Notes: a model not told the origin generated them from the sequence alone. Shown: positions 9,672-18,763, counted from the first letter of the stretch. The stretch: 64,000 nucleotides of DNA from Nitrospira sp. (GCA_022842445.1 JALHPO010000009.1:38608-102607); one strand, 5' to 3'. A program made the numbers and translations.

Positions 9672-10010
9672 ATGAGAATCAGCACGTATGTGCTCACACT
9701 TGTCCTCGTATGTGGATCGGTGAACGTCATCAACCCTGTTGCCGGTCACTCGGCAGACGCAGTTGAGCGAACCGTGCGGGGAACAGTGGTGGCTACAAAC
9801 ATCGCAGTCGATCCTTGGACGATCGTGGTGAACGTGGTCTTGCCGAATAAAGAAGAGCTGATCGTGGGGGCTCGCGTGTCCGGGGACACAAGAATCGCGC
9901 GTGGGAAACGGGCCGTGCGATTGGAGGATGTCAAGGCCGGCGAGACGGTGACGATCACATATCTCAAGACGAACGATGGTTTGATTGCCCGATCCATTCA
10001 TCTTCGGTGA
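9672..10010 (+). CDS. Exported small beta-rich protein, unknown function
   Basis: From ATG 9672 this is a 112-residue protein with a signal peptide (residues 1-27, ending near GHSADA). The mature part is about 85 residues of alternating beta pattern (TVRGTVVATNIAVDPWTIVVNV, then GETVTITYLKTNDGLIARSIHLR). This looks like the small OB-like or DUF5666-type domain often found in periplasmic proteins, but I cannot name it securely. GGAGG lies about 12 bases upstream. The Pal-like gene starts 14 bases after the stop, so the two form an operon. Confidence 0.7.
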   Translation: MRISTYVLTLVLVCGSVNVINPVAGHSADAVERTVRGTVVATNIAVDPWTIVVNVVLPNKEELIVGARVSGDTRIARGKRAVRLEDVKAGETVTITYLKTNDGLIARSIHLR

Positions 10011-10024
10011 ATGAAGGAGCCGGT

Positions 10025-10618
10025 ATGGCGAAGGCGTTGTCATTGCGCAAGAGCATGTTCCTCCTGTGGCTGGTTGTCTTGACGATGATCGTCGGATGCG
10101 CGGAGCGCAGAATCACGACCGCGGTCGAAGATCAAGCGTTCCAACCCGGTCCTACACATGCGACCCCCGTCGAAGCAGCAAAAGCCCCGCGCCCGACTGA
10201 GGAACAGGGGAGGGGGACAGCTCCATCTACGACCCCGGTCGAGGAGGTGTCTGTACCGGAACAGCCTGTTGAGCCGGCTCCAACAGTCGCGGAACTGTCG
10301 GATATTTATTTCGACTTCGATCAAGATGCGATTCGCGGCGAGGCTCGATCGGTCCTGGAGGCGAACGCCGGCTTTCTCAAGTCTCAACCTCATCGAGACG
10401 TTCTGATCGAAGGTCATTGCGACGAGCGGGGAACCGGTGCGTACAACCTCGTGCTCGGTGAACGGCGCGCACAGGCCGCCAAACGATATCTGCAGGAGCT
10501 CGGTGTGGCACCGTCCCAGATCAGGATCACCAGCTACGGGAAAGAACGCCCAGTTTGCAGGGAACATAGCGAGGCCTGCTGGCAGTCGAACCGACGAGCG
10601 CACTTCAGGCGGCCGTAA
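10025..10618 (+). CDS. Pal/OmpA-family outer-membrane lipoprotein
   Basis: A peptidoglycan-associated lipoprotein that should tie the outer membrane to the cell wall. From ATG 10025 it has 197 residues, with a lipobox at MIVGC (Cys25). A Pro/Thr-rich linker spans residues 26-90. A C-terminal OmpA domain includes IYFDFDQDAIRGEA and the peptidoglycan-binding stretch EGHCDERGTGAYNLVLGERR. GGAG precedes this ATG; the alternative start at 10007 overlaps the previous stop and lacks one. A Tol system is not next to it, so it is Pal-like rather than proven Pal. Confidence 0.88.
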   Translation: MAKALSLRKSMFLLWLVVLTMIVGCAERRITTAVEDQAFQPGPTHATPVEAAKAPRPTEEQGRGTAPSTTPVEEVSVPEQPVEPAPTVAELSDIYFDFDQDAIRGEARSVLEANAGFLKSQPHRDVLIEGHCDERGTGAYNLVLGERRAQAAKRYLQELGVAPSQIRITSYGKERPVCREHSEACWQSNRRAHFRRP

Positions 10619-10646
10619 CCTGACACGTTGAATCCGGGAGGGTTCT

Positions 10647-11270
10647 GTGAAGCAAGCTATTGTGCCATTCATCGGGTGCGTGGGGCTCGTGACGATCATT
10701 GGATGCGCAGGGACCGGCGAGGTGATTCCCATTCACCTCCGTGCGACTCCGGCAGCAGCCGAAAAGGCGGCCGCACCGGCCACACCTTTGCGTGTGGCCA
10801 TCGGGGTGTTCGAGGACGACCGGCGATACCAGACCGGTCTTGGAGTGCGGACTCACCTTTGGGGAGGAGTCAGTTACTTCGACGTCCCCGGAAACAAGCC
10901 GGCTGACGCGGTGGCCCACGCGCTGACAGAATATCTGACGGCCAAAGGTTGGCAGGTGGTCAAGCCAGGAAACAGTGAAGGCGCGGATGTGGCGATTGCC
11001 GGCCAGCTTCAAGAATTCATCGTTCACGCCAAGAGTCGAGTAGGGTTCACGGAAATAACCGCAAAAACCAGACTCGTTTTGCAGGCGACCAACTCAACTG
11101 ACGGAAGCGTCGTGCGCATGGTCTTAAACGGCATGGGAGCCGAAGACGTGTTCTGGTTCGAGCCTCACGACGTGGAAGATGTCGTCAACGAGGTCTTCGC
11201 CGACAGTTTCAGCAAACTGTCTCAAGATACGACGGTGGTGAACCGTATGCTCCGACTCAAACAGCAGTAA
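10647..11270 (+). CDS. Putative lipoprotein, YajG-like
   Basis: A 207-residue protein starting with GTG at 10647 behind GGGAGGG. Residues 1-20 form a lipoprotein signal ending in TIIGC (Cys20). The mature part carries LRVAIGVFEDDRRYQTGLGVRTH and an ADVAIAGQLQEFIV core. This resembles lipoproteins such as YajG that adopt an FGF-like or TolB-N fold. It is 28 bases after the Pal-like gene and on the same strand, so likely part of the same envelope operon. The precise function is unknown. Confidence 0.7.
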   Translation: MKQAIVPFIGCVGLVTIIGCAGTGEVIPIHLRATPAAAEKAAAPATPLRVAIGVFEDDRRYQTGLGVRTHLWGGVSYFDVPGNKPADAVAHALTEYLTAKGWQVVKPGNSEGADVAIAGQLQEFIVHAKSRVGFTEITAKTRLVLQATNSTDGSVVRMVLNGMGAEDVFWFEPHDVEDVVNEVFADSFSKLSQDTTVVNRMLRLKQQ

Positions 11271-11434
11271 GCAGACGAATCGTCGTCCATCAAGAGAGGC
11301 CCCCATCACCGTGGAACAAATCGTAATGTGCTATGTGGGTGGGCACCTGACCACGTGGTGACTGTGTAGTAGCAGACGGAGCACTCCCGTCATTCGACAT
11401 TCTAGACCCTCCACCGGAGCTTCCGGAATCGCCT

Positions 11435-13162
11435 ATGTATCGTCTCGTCATGGCGTTCGACTTCGACGGCACCCTCGCCGTGAACGGCGACGTGCCTCCC
11501 GAACTGGAGACGGCTCTGGAGCAGTGCCGCGCCACCGGCCACGTCTTGTTTCTGGTGACGGGACGCCGCTTCGAGACTGTGAAATTAGGAGGCCTACGAG
11601 AGCTCTTTACCGGCATCGTCTGGGAAAACGGCGCGGTTCTGAGCCATATCGCAACCGGGGAGACTTATCTCCCCTTCGGCCAGCTCGATGCGCGGCTGCT
11701 GAAGGCTATTGAGGAGTCAGGAGTTCCGTTCGAGCGAGGCCTCGCGATCGCGGCGACCTGGACGCCCCACGATCAAACCTTGTGGCGTGTATTGAGCTCG
11801 CACGGGGGCAGCACCTCGCTCGAATACAATAAAGGCGCCGTGATGGTGCTCCCGCCCGGCGCCACCAAGGGAGCAGGGCTGGAACGGTTGCTTGCGTTAT
11901 GCGGTTTGTCCCCGAGGAACCTGGCGGCATTCGGCGATGCGGAGAACGATCTGTCCATGCTGACCCTCGCCGAGGTCTCGGTCGCAGTGGCGGACGCCGT
12001 TCCCGCAGTGATCGAAACATCGGACCTCGTCGCGACTGCGCCCGGACCATGGGGCGTCCTGGAAATACTCAAAGAATATCCCTTGGGCCCAAAGTTTCTC
12101 GACATTCCGCTCAAACGCGAACGGCCGATTCCGCTCGGGCAAACCGAGGCAGGCGTCAACATCAGCATCCCCGCTGCACGATTGGCGGGGCGCAATCTGG
12201 GCGTCTTCGGCAACTCCGGGACCGGCAAATCATGGATGGTCGGCTTGCTGGCAGAAGGGCTTCATCATGAAGACTATCAGGTTCTCCTCATCGATCCGGA
12301 AGGAGACTTTCGCGGGCTGCGCGTGCTGCCACGCTTCGTCTCGATCAGCGGCGACCGGGTGACGCTTCCCTCGCCTGCCTCTGTCGTCTCGCTCATCGAA
12401 GAGGGAGGGGTGTCGCTGGTCCTCGATCTGAGCCAATACCCGGTCACCCATCGAAGCCGGTACCTGGGTGAGTTGATGCGCGCCTTGCGCCCGATCAGAG
12501 AACGAAAGTTCCGCCCCCATTGGATCGTGCTGGATGAAGCGCAGGAGTTCCTCTTCGAAGGAAGCGAGATCACCTCGCTGCTACGTCCGGTCCTGGAAGT
12601 GGGGGGGTGGGCCTTTGTCTCGTACCGTCCGGACCGTCTGAGTGAATCGGTCCTCGCATCGCTCCATCATCTGCTCTTGACCAGGATCACGGACAGGACG
12701 ATAGGGGATTGCCTGCGCACACATTGCGCCGTATGCAGTTTGAAGGGCGCACATCTCGATCAGATCCCGATGGGGAGCGCCTTGCTTTGCGGCGGAGACG
12801 TCGTCCGCATGCGTCCTGCGATTCGGCGGGTTCCCCACATCCGCCATCTGTACAAGTATCTCGATATTCCTCTTCCGCCGGGCAAGCGATTCGCGTTTTG
12901 TACCGAGAGAGGTTACCTGGGCGTCGAAGCCGCCAGTGTGTACGAACTGTCCCGTCTGATTCCGATGATCCCCTTGGAGAGTCTGGAGTATCACGATCGT
13001 CGGGAGGATTTCGTGAAATGGGCCGAAGGGACGCTCGGCGACGGAGGGCTCGCGTCACGACTCAAGAAAGTGGCCAATCGCCGATATCGAGGAGAAGAAC
13101 TCCGCGAGGCGCTCAATCAAGTCGTGTCTACGCACTACGAAGAGATCCGAAGACAGCGATAG
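11435..13162 (+). CDS. Fusion of HAD-IIB phosphatase and HerA/DUF87-like P-loop ATPase
   Basis: A 575-residue two-part protein. Residues 1-215 are a Cof-type HAD hydrolase: FDFDGTLA at 8-15 carries the nucleophile Asp9 and Asp11, VTGRR is motif II, and GDAEND near 167-172 is motif IV. Residues 235-480 are a P-loop ATPase of the HerA/VirB4 kind, with GNSGTGKSW near 259-267 and the Walker B segment WIVLDEAQEF near 362-371. The last 90 residues are a helical tail. There is no membrane segment. No nuclease (NurA) gene adjoins it, so it is not a standard HerA-NurA pair. The substrate is unknown; the fusion is clear because both motif sets lie in one uninterrupted frame. Confidence 0.8.
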   Translation: MYRLVMAFDFDGTLAVNGDVPPELETALEQCRATGHVLFLVTGRRFETVKLGGLRELFTGIVWENGAVLSHIATGETYLPFGQLDARLLKAIEESGVPFERGLAIAATWTPHDQTLWRVLSSHGGSTSLEYNKGAVMVLPPGATKGAGLERLLALCGLSPRNLAAFGDAENDLSMLTLAEVSVAVADAVPAVIETSDLVATAPGPWGVLEILKEYPLGPKFLDIPLKRERPIPLGQTEAGVNISIPAARLAGRNLGVFGNSGTGKSWMVGLLAEGLHHEDYQVLLIDPEGDFRGLRVLPRFVSISGDRVTLPSPASVVSLIEEGGVSLVLDLSQYPVTHRSRYLGELMRALRPIRERKFRPHWIVLDEAQEFLFEGSEITSLLRPVLEVGGWAFVSYRPDRLSESVLASLHHLLLTRITDRTIGDCLRTHCAVCSLKGAHLDQIPMGSALLCGGDVVRMRPAIRRVPHIRHLYKYLDIPLPPGKRFAFCTERGYLGVEAASVYELSRLIPMIPLESLEYHDRREDFVKWAEGTLGDGGLASRLKKVANRRYRGEELREALNQVVSTHYEEIRRQR

Positions 13163-13294
13163 CCCTGGTGGGCGGGAAAGACAGGTGGTTACTCGTGTCG
13201 CTTCCATCGTCGATGAGTCCACTCGGCTTTGACTGAGGACGCTCCATGATAGTACTGGATCTCGTGGCCGCGCGGGCGACGCGCCAGAATCTGC

Positions 13295-13325
13295 TTCGGC
13301 GAACCGTCATGAGTAATGCGGGTTA
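13295..13325 (+). repeat. Dispersed element, TCATGAATAATGCGG family, copy 4
   Basis: TTCGGCGAACCGTCATGAGT followed by AATGCGGGTTA. Its end reaches the stop codon of the minus-strand PepSY gene, so it may serve as part of the 3' end of that transcript. Confidence 0.6.
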
Positions 13326-13676
13326 CTCTTTGTGCTCGCGCTTCTTTTTCGGTTCTGCCTTTTCCTCTTCCACGTCGATCACCGCGCCGGTGTCGGCATC
13401 GATATGGACCTCCATCACTTTCTTGTCCGCCGTGACGACTTCGACTTCCCACACCAGCTTGTTATGCTTTTTCTCCAGTTCGGCTTCGATGATCTTGCCC
13501 GACACTTTCTCCAACGCGGTCTTGAGCGCCTGGTCGATCGTAACCTTGGCGGCGGCAGCCATCTCGGCTTTGCCGTTCTTTTCTTTTTCGTCGCCGAAGG
13601 CGATTCCGGCGGCGGCCAGGGTTCCGGCTGCCAGCAGGATGGATAGGGCAAACATAGAGGACGATCGCTGTCTCAT
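13323..13676 (-). CDS. Exported PepSY-domain protein
   Basis: From ATG 13676 this is a 117-residue periplasmic protein with a signal peptide (residues 1-28, ending at GIAFGD) and one PepSY domain: VTIDQALKTALEKVSGKIIEAELEKK, then LVWEVEVVT and MEVHIDADTGAVIDVEEE. PepSY domains bind or inhibit peptidases and other periplasmic partners. The C-terminus is Lys/Glu-rich. I chose this ATG because the longer frame has no signal peptide at its start. It is nearly the same as the protein at 57215-57589, and both follow a DUF2934 gene. Confidence 0.85.
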   Translation of the reverse strand: MRQRSSSMFALSILLAAGTLAAAGIAFGDEKEKNGKAEMAAAAKVTIDQALKTALEKVSGKIIEAELEKKHNKLVWEVEVVTADKKVMEVHIDADTGAVIDVEEEKAEPKKKREHKE

Positions 13677-13726
13677 GGACACCTCCTTGTTATGGTGATC
13701 CGAACAGGACGACCCTGCCGGACTCA

Positions 13727-13993
13727 CTACGCGTTGCATTCGAGACCGAGGATTTCCCGCTCGGCCTCCAGCCAGTCGTCGAGCGCTCGGCCCTCTCGAT
13801 AGCCGCGTTCGGCATGGAGCTCATAGGCCCGCTGGGTGATGCGGGCCTGCAGGTCGTCACAGGGAGAAACCGGTTGACAGTGAACCGGCCCCTTCTCTGT
13901 AGCAGCAACAGCCCGTGTAACAGCCGGTTCCTTCTTCTGGATAGGTCGGGAAACCTTCCTCCTGCTCGGTTCTTTCGAGGGATGCGGTTGCAT
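13727..13993 (-). CDS. DUF2934 family protein
   Basis: An 88-residue cytosolic protein whose C-terminal half fits DUF2934: ITQRAYELHAERGYREGRAL followed by DDWLEAEREIL. The N-terminal 45 residues are basic and disordered-looking. AAAGGAGA lies before the ATG. It is followed by the PepSY gene after 50 bases. The same two-gene order occurs at 56963-57589. DUF2934 proteins have no established function. Confidence 0.85.
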   Translation of the reverse strand: MQPHPSKEPSRRKVSRPIQKKEPAVTRAVAATEKGPVHCQPVSPCDDLQARITQRAYELHAERGYREGRALDDWLEAEREILGLECNA

Positions 13994-14023
13994 GATTCAC
14001 GATCTCCTTTCTCTTTACTCTGT

Positions 14024-14236
14024 TTAAGCAGAGGCGTCGCAGGAAGTTGCCCGCGAGACCCCGTATCGGCCGGGACCCTTCGGCGTCAGTCTGACTTGTC
14101 CCGTTCGGCTCATGCGGTCGATCTCGCAAAACACCTGATTCCATGTGAGGTCGGGACATTCAAGCACGACTTCCTCAAGCGAACAGTCGGGGGAACGAAT
14201 GATCATCTGCATGATTTTCTCTCTTGTCTCGTGCAT
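14024..14236 (-). CDS. Small protein, winged-helix-like, unknown function
   Basis: A 70-residue protein beginning MHETREKIMQMIIRSPDCSL. The pattern of helix, helix, strand (EEVVLECPDLTWNQVFCEIDRMSRTGQVRLTPKG in pieces) looks like a small winged helix with a beta wing ending GRYGV, which suggests DNA binding, though no family is recognised. GAGGA precedes the ATG. It is upstream of the DUF2934 gene on the same strand, 30 bases apart. Confidence 0.6.
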   Translation of the reverse strand: MHETREKIMQMIIRSPDCSLEEVVLECPDLTWNQVFCEIDRMSRTGQVRLTPKGPGRYGVSRATSCDASA

Positions 14237-14664
14237 ACGATCATCCTCTTCTGCGGAGTCTCCCCCGACTATGACGGGCCTTGTGCATCTTGAGTGCCAC
14301 TGTGGCTAAATCCAGGAAGTAGCGAGTCAAAAGCGGGCGCAAGCTGTTGCGGCATGCGGGTTTGTCGACGACAGTGGTTGGCTGAAATATAATGGGTGCC
14401 GGATCCGGTCTTGGGGAGTTTCGCGTCAATCAGACAGCGTGTTCTGTCGCTGAATGACGCATCCTGAATGCGAGCCGGTATTCTCTGGCCCTGCCTTTGC
14501 TATATCTCCTTGTGACCATAGGAAAGGTGAGAAAGTGGGGTATTATGCGCCACTAGAACAGGTAGACTGTTGCAGATTGGGGCAATGGTTTTTGCCTTGC
14601 CAATACGCCTTGCAATACTTGGGGTCTAACGCAACGATCTCATTTTTTCCGGTTGGAGCATGCA
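14237..14664. other. Divergent intergenic region before the sigma-54 regulator
   Basis: This 428-base gap separates minus-strand genes from the plus-strand regulator at 14665. It contains the sigma-54-like element at 14486-14501 and a short palindrome TGTCGACGACA at 14363-14373. No open frame here looks coding. Confidence 0.5.
14486..14501 (+). promoter_or_regulatory. Candidate sigma-54 promoter
   Basis: TGGCCC-TGCCT-TTGCT matches the -24/-12 consensus with correct GG-to-GC spacing. It is about 165 bases before the response-regulator start. A single match could be chance; the downstream gene is a sigma-54 activator that might be autoregulated. Confidence 0.4.
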
Positions 14665-16044
14665 ATGACTGAACAATGGGGCACGATTCTGGTCGTGGAT
14701 GATGATGCGGATATGCGGGAACTGGCCTATGACATGCTGAAAGACCGGGGGCATCACGTCGCCACAGCCGGAAGCGGGGAAGAGGCGTTCAAGCGCCTGG
14801 CCGAAGGGGACTATGCCGTAGTCCTCACAGACCTCCGGATGAAAGGCATGCAGGGGACTGAATTGTTAGCCCAGATCAAACGTGACCATCCCGATATCAA
14901 CGTGATTCTCATGACCGCCTTCGGATCGGTGGAGACAGCGGTCGAAGCAATGAAACATGGGGCGAGCGATTACCTTACCAAACCGGTCAAGAAAGACGAA
15001 CTGGTGCGCGTCGTCGAGCGGGTGCTGCGGGAAACGGCTCTGCGGCGTGAAGTGAACCGGCTCAGGAAAGAGGTACACAAGGAGTACAGCTTCCACCAGA
15101 TTTTGGGGAAGAGCAAAGCGATTCAAGCGGTCTTCGAATTGATCCGCCGGGTGGCCGACAGCCCGACCAATGTGCTCATCACGGGGGAAAGTGGGACCGG
15201 CAAGGAGCTGGTCGCCAAGGCCATTCACTACAATAGTAGCCGGAAAGAGGCGCCGTTTGTTCCGGTCAACTGCGCGGCGATTCCTGAACAGCTGCTGGAA
15301 AGCGAGCTGTTCGGGCATATGCGCGGTTCCTTTACCGATGCCAAGGCGGACAAGCGGGGCTTGTTCGAAGAAGCGCAGAAGGGGACGTTGTTTCTCGACG
15401 AGATCAGCGAGCTGCCGCTCATGCTGCAAGCCAAAATTCTGCGCGCGATTCAAGAGCGCGAAATCAGGCGGGTTGGAGCGACCAAGCCGGTCTCGGTCGA
15501 TGTGCGGATCATCGCGGCGACCAACCTCAATCTCAGTGAGGAGGTGAAAAACAAGCGGTTCCGCGAAGACTTGTATTACCGGCTGAATGTCATCGAGCTG
15601 AAGCTCCCGCCATTACGTGAACGGCTGGAAGACATTCCGTTGCTGGTTGCCGCCTTTTTGAAGAAGTGCGGCGAGGCGGGCGGGAAAGAGGTCAAAGGCG
15701 TGAGCGAATCTGCGCTGGCGATGTTGATGGATTATGCCTGGCCGGGGAATGTCCGTGAACTTGAAAACGTGATCGAACGGGCCGTGACACTCAGCCGCGG
15801 CGAGAAAATTTCTCCGGATGATCTGCCGGCTGCGGTGCAAGGGGCCCGCGGCGATCGGCGAGTGCTGGACGAAGCGGCCGAGAAAAGCCTGCCCTTGCAT
15901 GAAATCGAAAAAGAATACATCAAGAAGATTCTCGACAAAACCGGCGGCAACAAGTACCAAGCCGCTCATGCCCTTGGCATCGACCGCAAGACGCTGTATC
16001 GTAAGCTCGCCGAAATCGAAGGCAAACCTCATCCAGAAGAATAA
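14665..16044 (+). CDS. NtrC-family sigma-54 response regulator
   Basis: From ATG 14665 a 459-residue transcriptional activator. The receiver domain (residues 5-120) has the phosphoacceptor Asp in VVLTDLRMKG. The AAA+ domain has Walker A GESGTGKE near 173-180 and Walker B FLDEISELP. The C-terminal Fis-type helix-turn-helix is GGNKYQAAHALGIDRKTLYRK. The loop that touches sigma-54, usually GAFTGA, reads GSFTDA here; such variants exist but can alter contact with the polymerase. A TTG 12 bases upstream is a poorer start. The PAS histidine kinase begins 41 bases downstream and is its likely partner. Confidence 0.93.
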   Translation: MTEQWGTILVVDDDADMRELAYDMLKDRGHHVATAGSGEEAFKRLAEGDYAVVLTDLRMKGMQGTELLAQIKRDHPDINVILMTAFGSVETAVEAMKHGASDYLTKPVKKDELVRVVERVLRETALRREVNRLRKEVHKEYSFHQILGKSKAIQAVFELIRRVADSPTNVLITGESGTGKELVAKAIHYNSSRKEAPFVPVNCAAIPEQLLESELFGHMRGSFTDAKADKRGLFEEAQKGTLFLDEISELPLMLQAKILRAIQEREIRRVGATKPVSVDVRIIAATNLNLSEEVKNKRFREDLYYRLNVIELKLPPLRERLEDIPLLVAAFLKKCGEAGGKEVKGVSESALAMLMDYAWPGNVRELENVIERAVTLSRGEKISPDDLPAAVQGARGDRRVLDEAAEKSLPLHEIEKEYIKKILDKTGGNKYQAAHALGIDRKTLYRKLAEIEGKPHPEE

Positions 16045-16085
16045 CGTTTTCTTGTCGGATGGTCTGCTCGGCCGGGAGCGATCAT

Positions 16086-18026
16086 ATGAAGGTCAACCAT
16101 AGCCTAGTCATGCGTGTTATGTCCTGGGCGATCCCGGTTCTCACCATCGGCATCTTCATCTTCGACCTGCTGACTCCGGCCGGAGTGGGGATACCGATGC
16201 TGTACGTTATTCCTTTGGTGCTGACCATTTTCACTCCGCGCAAGCGGGATCCTGTCTATCTCTGTCTCCTTGTCACCGGCCTCATCTGGGTTGAATTGCT
16301 GTTCAATCCGCCGGAGCCGCTCGCCTCCTATGGCATGCTCAACCGAGCGTTAGGGACGTTTGTGGTGTCGTCCATGACCCTGGGATTGTTTCGCCATAAG
16401 CAGGTGGAACAGAGTTTGGCAGAGGCAGAAGCCGATAGGACACAGGTTGGGCGAGACTTGATGTCGGAACGCGTGGAGCGGGCCCATGCCGAAGGGCTCA
16501 TGATGGCAGCGCAGGAGGCGAGGGCCTACGCTGAGACGGCGGCATCGGGAGCTTCGGCCAGCCGACGAGAAGCGGAAGAGAAATTTCTGGTCAGCCAACT
16601 TAGGCTGCAAAGCATCATCGAGTCCGCGATGGATGCGATCATCACGGTAGATCAGGATCACAATATCGTGCTGTTCAACCGAGCAGCCGAGAAAATGTTT
16701 GGTTGTTCCACTCAAGCAGCGATTGGGCAGCCGGTCGACCAATTCTTACCCGCCCGGTTCCGCGCAGCCCATCACCGTCAGGTTCATGCATTCGGACAAG
16801 GCGGTGTGACGAGCCGGAAGATGGGTCATCTGGGCACCGTGTTCGGGCTCCGAACCAATGGGGAAGAGTTTCCGATCGAAGCCGCGATTTCGCATATCAC
16901 CGTGGAGGGGAAGAAATATTACAGCGTTATTCTACGGGACATCACCGAGCGGAACCGGGCGATAGAAGAGTTGCGGAGTCAACAAGAGTTTATTGAAGCG
17001 GTGTTAGAGACCGCGGGGGCGCTGGTGGTCGTCCTGGACCGTCACGGCAGGATTCTCCGATTCAATCGGGCCTGCGAGCAGACCACCGGGTACAGCTCGG
17101 AGGAGATTGTCGGGAAGACGATCTGGGACGTTCTCCTCATTCCTGAAGAGGTCGACGCCGTGAAGGCCCTGTTCGCCCGCCTCGCAGGCGGGGAGCCACG
17201 CAGTGAATATGAGAATGTCTGGGTTTCGAAGGATGGCCGCCGGAGACGCATCGCCTGGTCCAACACCGTCATTCTCAATCGGGAGAGAGTGGTGGATTAT
17301 GTGGTGGGGACGGGGATCGACGTCACGCTCTTGAACCAGATTCAAGAACAGCTCAGGAAAACCGAGCGGATCGCCGAATTGGGCACGCTGGCGTCCGGCA
17401 TGGCCCATGAGATCGGCACGCCCATGAACGTGATTTTGGGCCGCGCCGAATATCTGATGGATCGAGTGAAAGAGGAACCAATCAAGAAGGGCCTCCAAAC
17501 GATCGTGACGCAGGTCGAACGGATCACCAAAGTGATGAACCAGCTCCTCGCGTTTGCCCGGCGTAAGCCCCCGGAGCGTGGGCCGCTCGGTTTGAAGGAC
17601 ATCGTGAACAACAGTCTGGAGCTGTTTCGTGAACGACTTGCCAAGAGCGGTGTGACGGTGGAATTGGCTTTGGACGACCACTGTCCTGCGGCGCAGGCCG
17701 ACGCAGATCAGATGAGCCAGGTCATGATCAACCTGATCATGAATGCGCTCCATGCCATGGAGGATGGTGGAACGTTACGCGTTGGATTAGAGCCGGAGCA
17801 AGGCGGGGTCAAACTGACGGTCGCCGATACAGGCCACGGAATTCCGAAAGACTCGCTCCCGAGGATCTTCGAACCGTTTTACACGACCAAAGAATTCGGC
17901 AAGGGGACCGGTCTTGGACTCACTGTGGTCAAGGGTATCATCGAAGAACATCAGGGCTCGATTACAGTCGACAGCGAGGAGGGAAAGGGCACGAGGTTCA
18001 CGGTCCTGCTTCCGAAGAGCATATAG
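16086..18026 (+). CDS. Membrane-anchored PAS sensor histidine kinase
   Basis: From ATG 16086 a 646-residue kinase. The N-terminus has about four membrane segments (residues 8-110, containing FDLLTPAGVGIPMLYVIPLV), then a coiled coil (110-175), two PAS domains (about 180-300 and 305-425), a HisKA domain with the phosphoacceptor His in LASGMAHEIGTPMN (near residue 440), and a C-terminal ATPase domain with N box INLIMNALHAM and G boxes DTGHGIP and GKGTGLGLTVV. It should phosphorylate the adjacent NtrC-type regulator. The membrane part resembles that of the disrupted kinase at 55562-56101. Confidence 0.92.
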   Translation: MKVNHSLVMRVMSWAIPVLTIGIFIFDLLTPAGVGIPMLYVIPLVLTIFTPRKRDPVYLCLLVTGLIWVELLFNPPEPLASYGMLNRALGTFVVSSMTLGLFRHKQVEQSLAEAEADRTQVGRDLMSERVERAHAEGLMMAAQEARAYAETAASGASASRREAEEKFLVSQLRLQSIIESAMDAIITVDQDHNIVLFNRAAEKMFGCSTQAAIGQPVDQFLPARFRAAHHRQVHAFGQGGVTSRKMGHLGTVFGLRTNGEEFPIEAAISHITVEGKKYYSVILRDITERNRAIEELRSQQEFIEAVLETAGALVVVLDRHGRILRFNRACEQTTGYSSEEIVGKTIWDVLLIPEEVDAVKALFARLAGGEPRSEYENVWVSKDGRRRRIAWSNTVILNRERVVDYVVGTGIDVTLLNQIQEQLRKTERIAELGTLASGMAHEIGTPMNVILGRAEYLMDRVKEEPIKKGLQTIVTQVERITKVMNQLLAFARRKPPERGPLGLKDIVNNSLELFRERLAKSGVTVELALDDHCPAAQADADQMSQVMINLIMNALHAMEDGGTLRVGLEPEQGGVKLTVADTGHGIPKDSLPRIFEPFYTTKEFGKGTGLGLTVVKGIIEEHQGSITVDSEEGKGTRFTVLLPKSI

Positions 18027-18346
18027 TGTCTAGCGTATGGCATCCAGACGTGAGGGTTAGGGGTGAGGCGTCAGGAGTGGCGAACAATGGTGCGGTGTAT
18101 TCAATAATTCATGACTAAGAACTCGACATTCCCACCATCAGCTATTCGCAATCCGCTCCCTTCCCAAACCCTGTGGCATCTCGCGCCAGTCTATCTGCTC
18201 AATATTGTGGTATTTCTCTCCATTTTAAGGTCGAGGTAGCCGTCTTGTGCTGCAAATCTGCTGGAATTGCCGACGATGTAGTTGCCGTTCAAGCGGCATG
18301 TCCTTTGCCATTCATCTCGATTGAGACGGGAGTAGGAACAAGATCG
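18027..18346. other. Intergenic region with a repeat
   Basis: 320 bases between the kinase and the next receiver gene. It holds a GGGGTGA-type repeat (18048-18075) and a partial, degenerate copy of the TCATGAAT element at 18103-18115. The frame of the downstream receiver extends leftward but without a start of good quality. Confidence 0.45.
18048..18075 (+). repeat. GGGGTGA-rich dispersed repeat, copy 1
   Basis: ACGTGAGGGTTAGGGGTGAG followed by GCGTCAGG. The same unit occurs at 27416, 36919, 42051 and 59081. Confidence 0.6.
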
Positions 18347-18763
18347 ATGAGGATGACAACCGTGACCAAGGGGAAGGCTGCTGTCGTACTGATTGTCGAG
18401 GATGACCGGGAAATGCTCAGCCTGCTTTGCGACGAGTTCTGGAGCGCCGAGTACCGGCTGCGGCAAGCCCGGGACGGAGACGAGGCCTTTCAAATGGTCT
18501 TGCAATCGGTTCCGGATCTCATCCTGACGGATCTTCGAATGCCGGCCGGAGGTGCCGACTACATCAGCCGGCTTAGGACGGTGGCGCCCGGCTGCCCCAT
18601 CATCGTCATGACGGCGTTCGGAGATGCACGGTGTAAAAGCGACGTGTTAAAGGCCGGCGCCAATGCCTATTTCGATAAACCGGTTCGGGTTGCAGATCTG
18701 AAGCACTGTGTGCACGATTTGCTCGCAAACACTTCCGGAGACGCTGGCAAGGCAGCAAGCTGA
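18347..18763 (+). CDS. Stand-alone response-regulator receiver protein
   Basis: From ATG 18347 a 138-residue single receiver domain. VLIVEDDRE supplies the acidic pocket, Asp in PDLILTDLRMP is the phosphoacceptor, and the conserved Thr/Lys are in VMTAFGD and FDKPV. It has no output domain, so it acts through protein contacts or as a phosphate sink. I rejected the longer frame from 18173 because the extra 58 residues have no domain character. It precedes the sigma-54 activator by 65 bases and may relay signals to it or to the kinase upstream. Confidence 0.85.
   Translation: MRMTTVTKGKAAVVLIVEDDREMLSLLCDEFWSAEYRLRQARDGDEAFQMVLQSVPDLILTDLRMPAGGADYISRLRTVAPGCPIIVMTAFGDARCKSDVLKAGANAYFDKPVRVADLKHCVHDLLANTSGDAGKAAS

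Noticed and set aside
14586..14601. Second sigma-54-like match TGG-N9-TTGCC before the regulator
   Set aside because: Spacing is right but the -24 box is otherwise poor; the match at 14486 is better and one of the two is likely chance.
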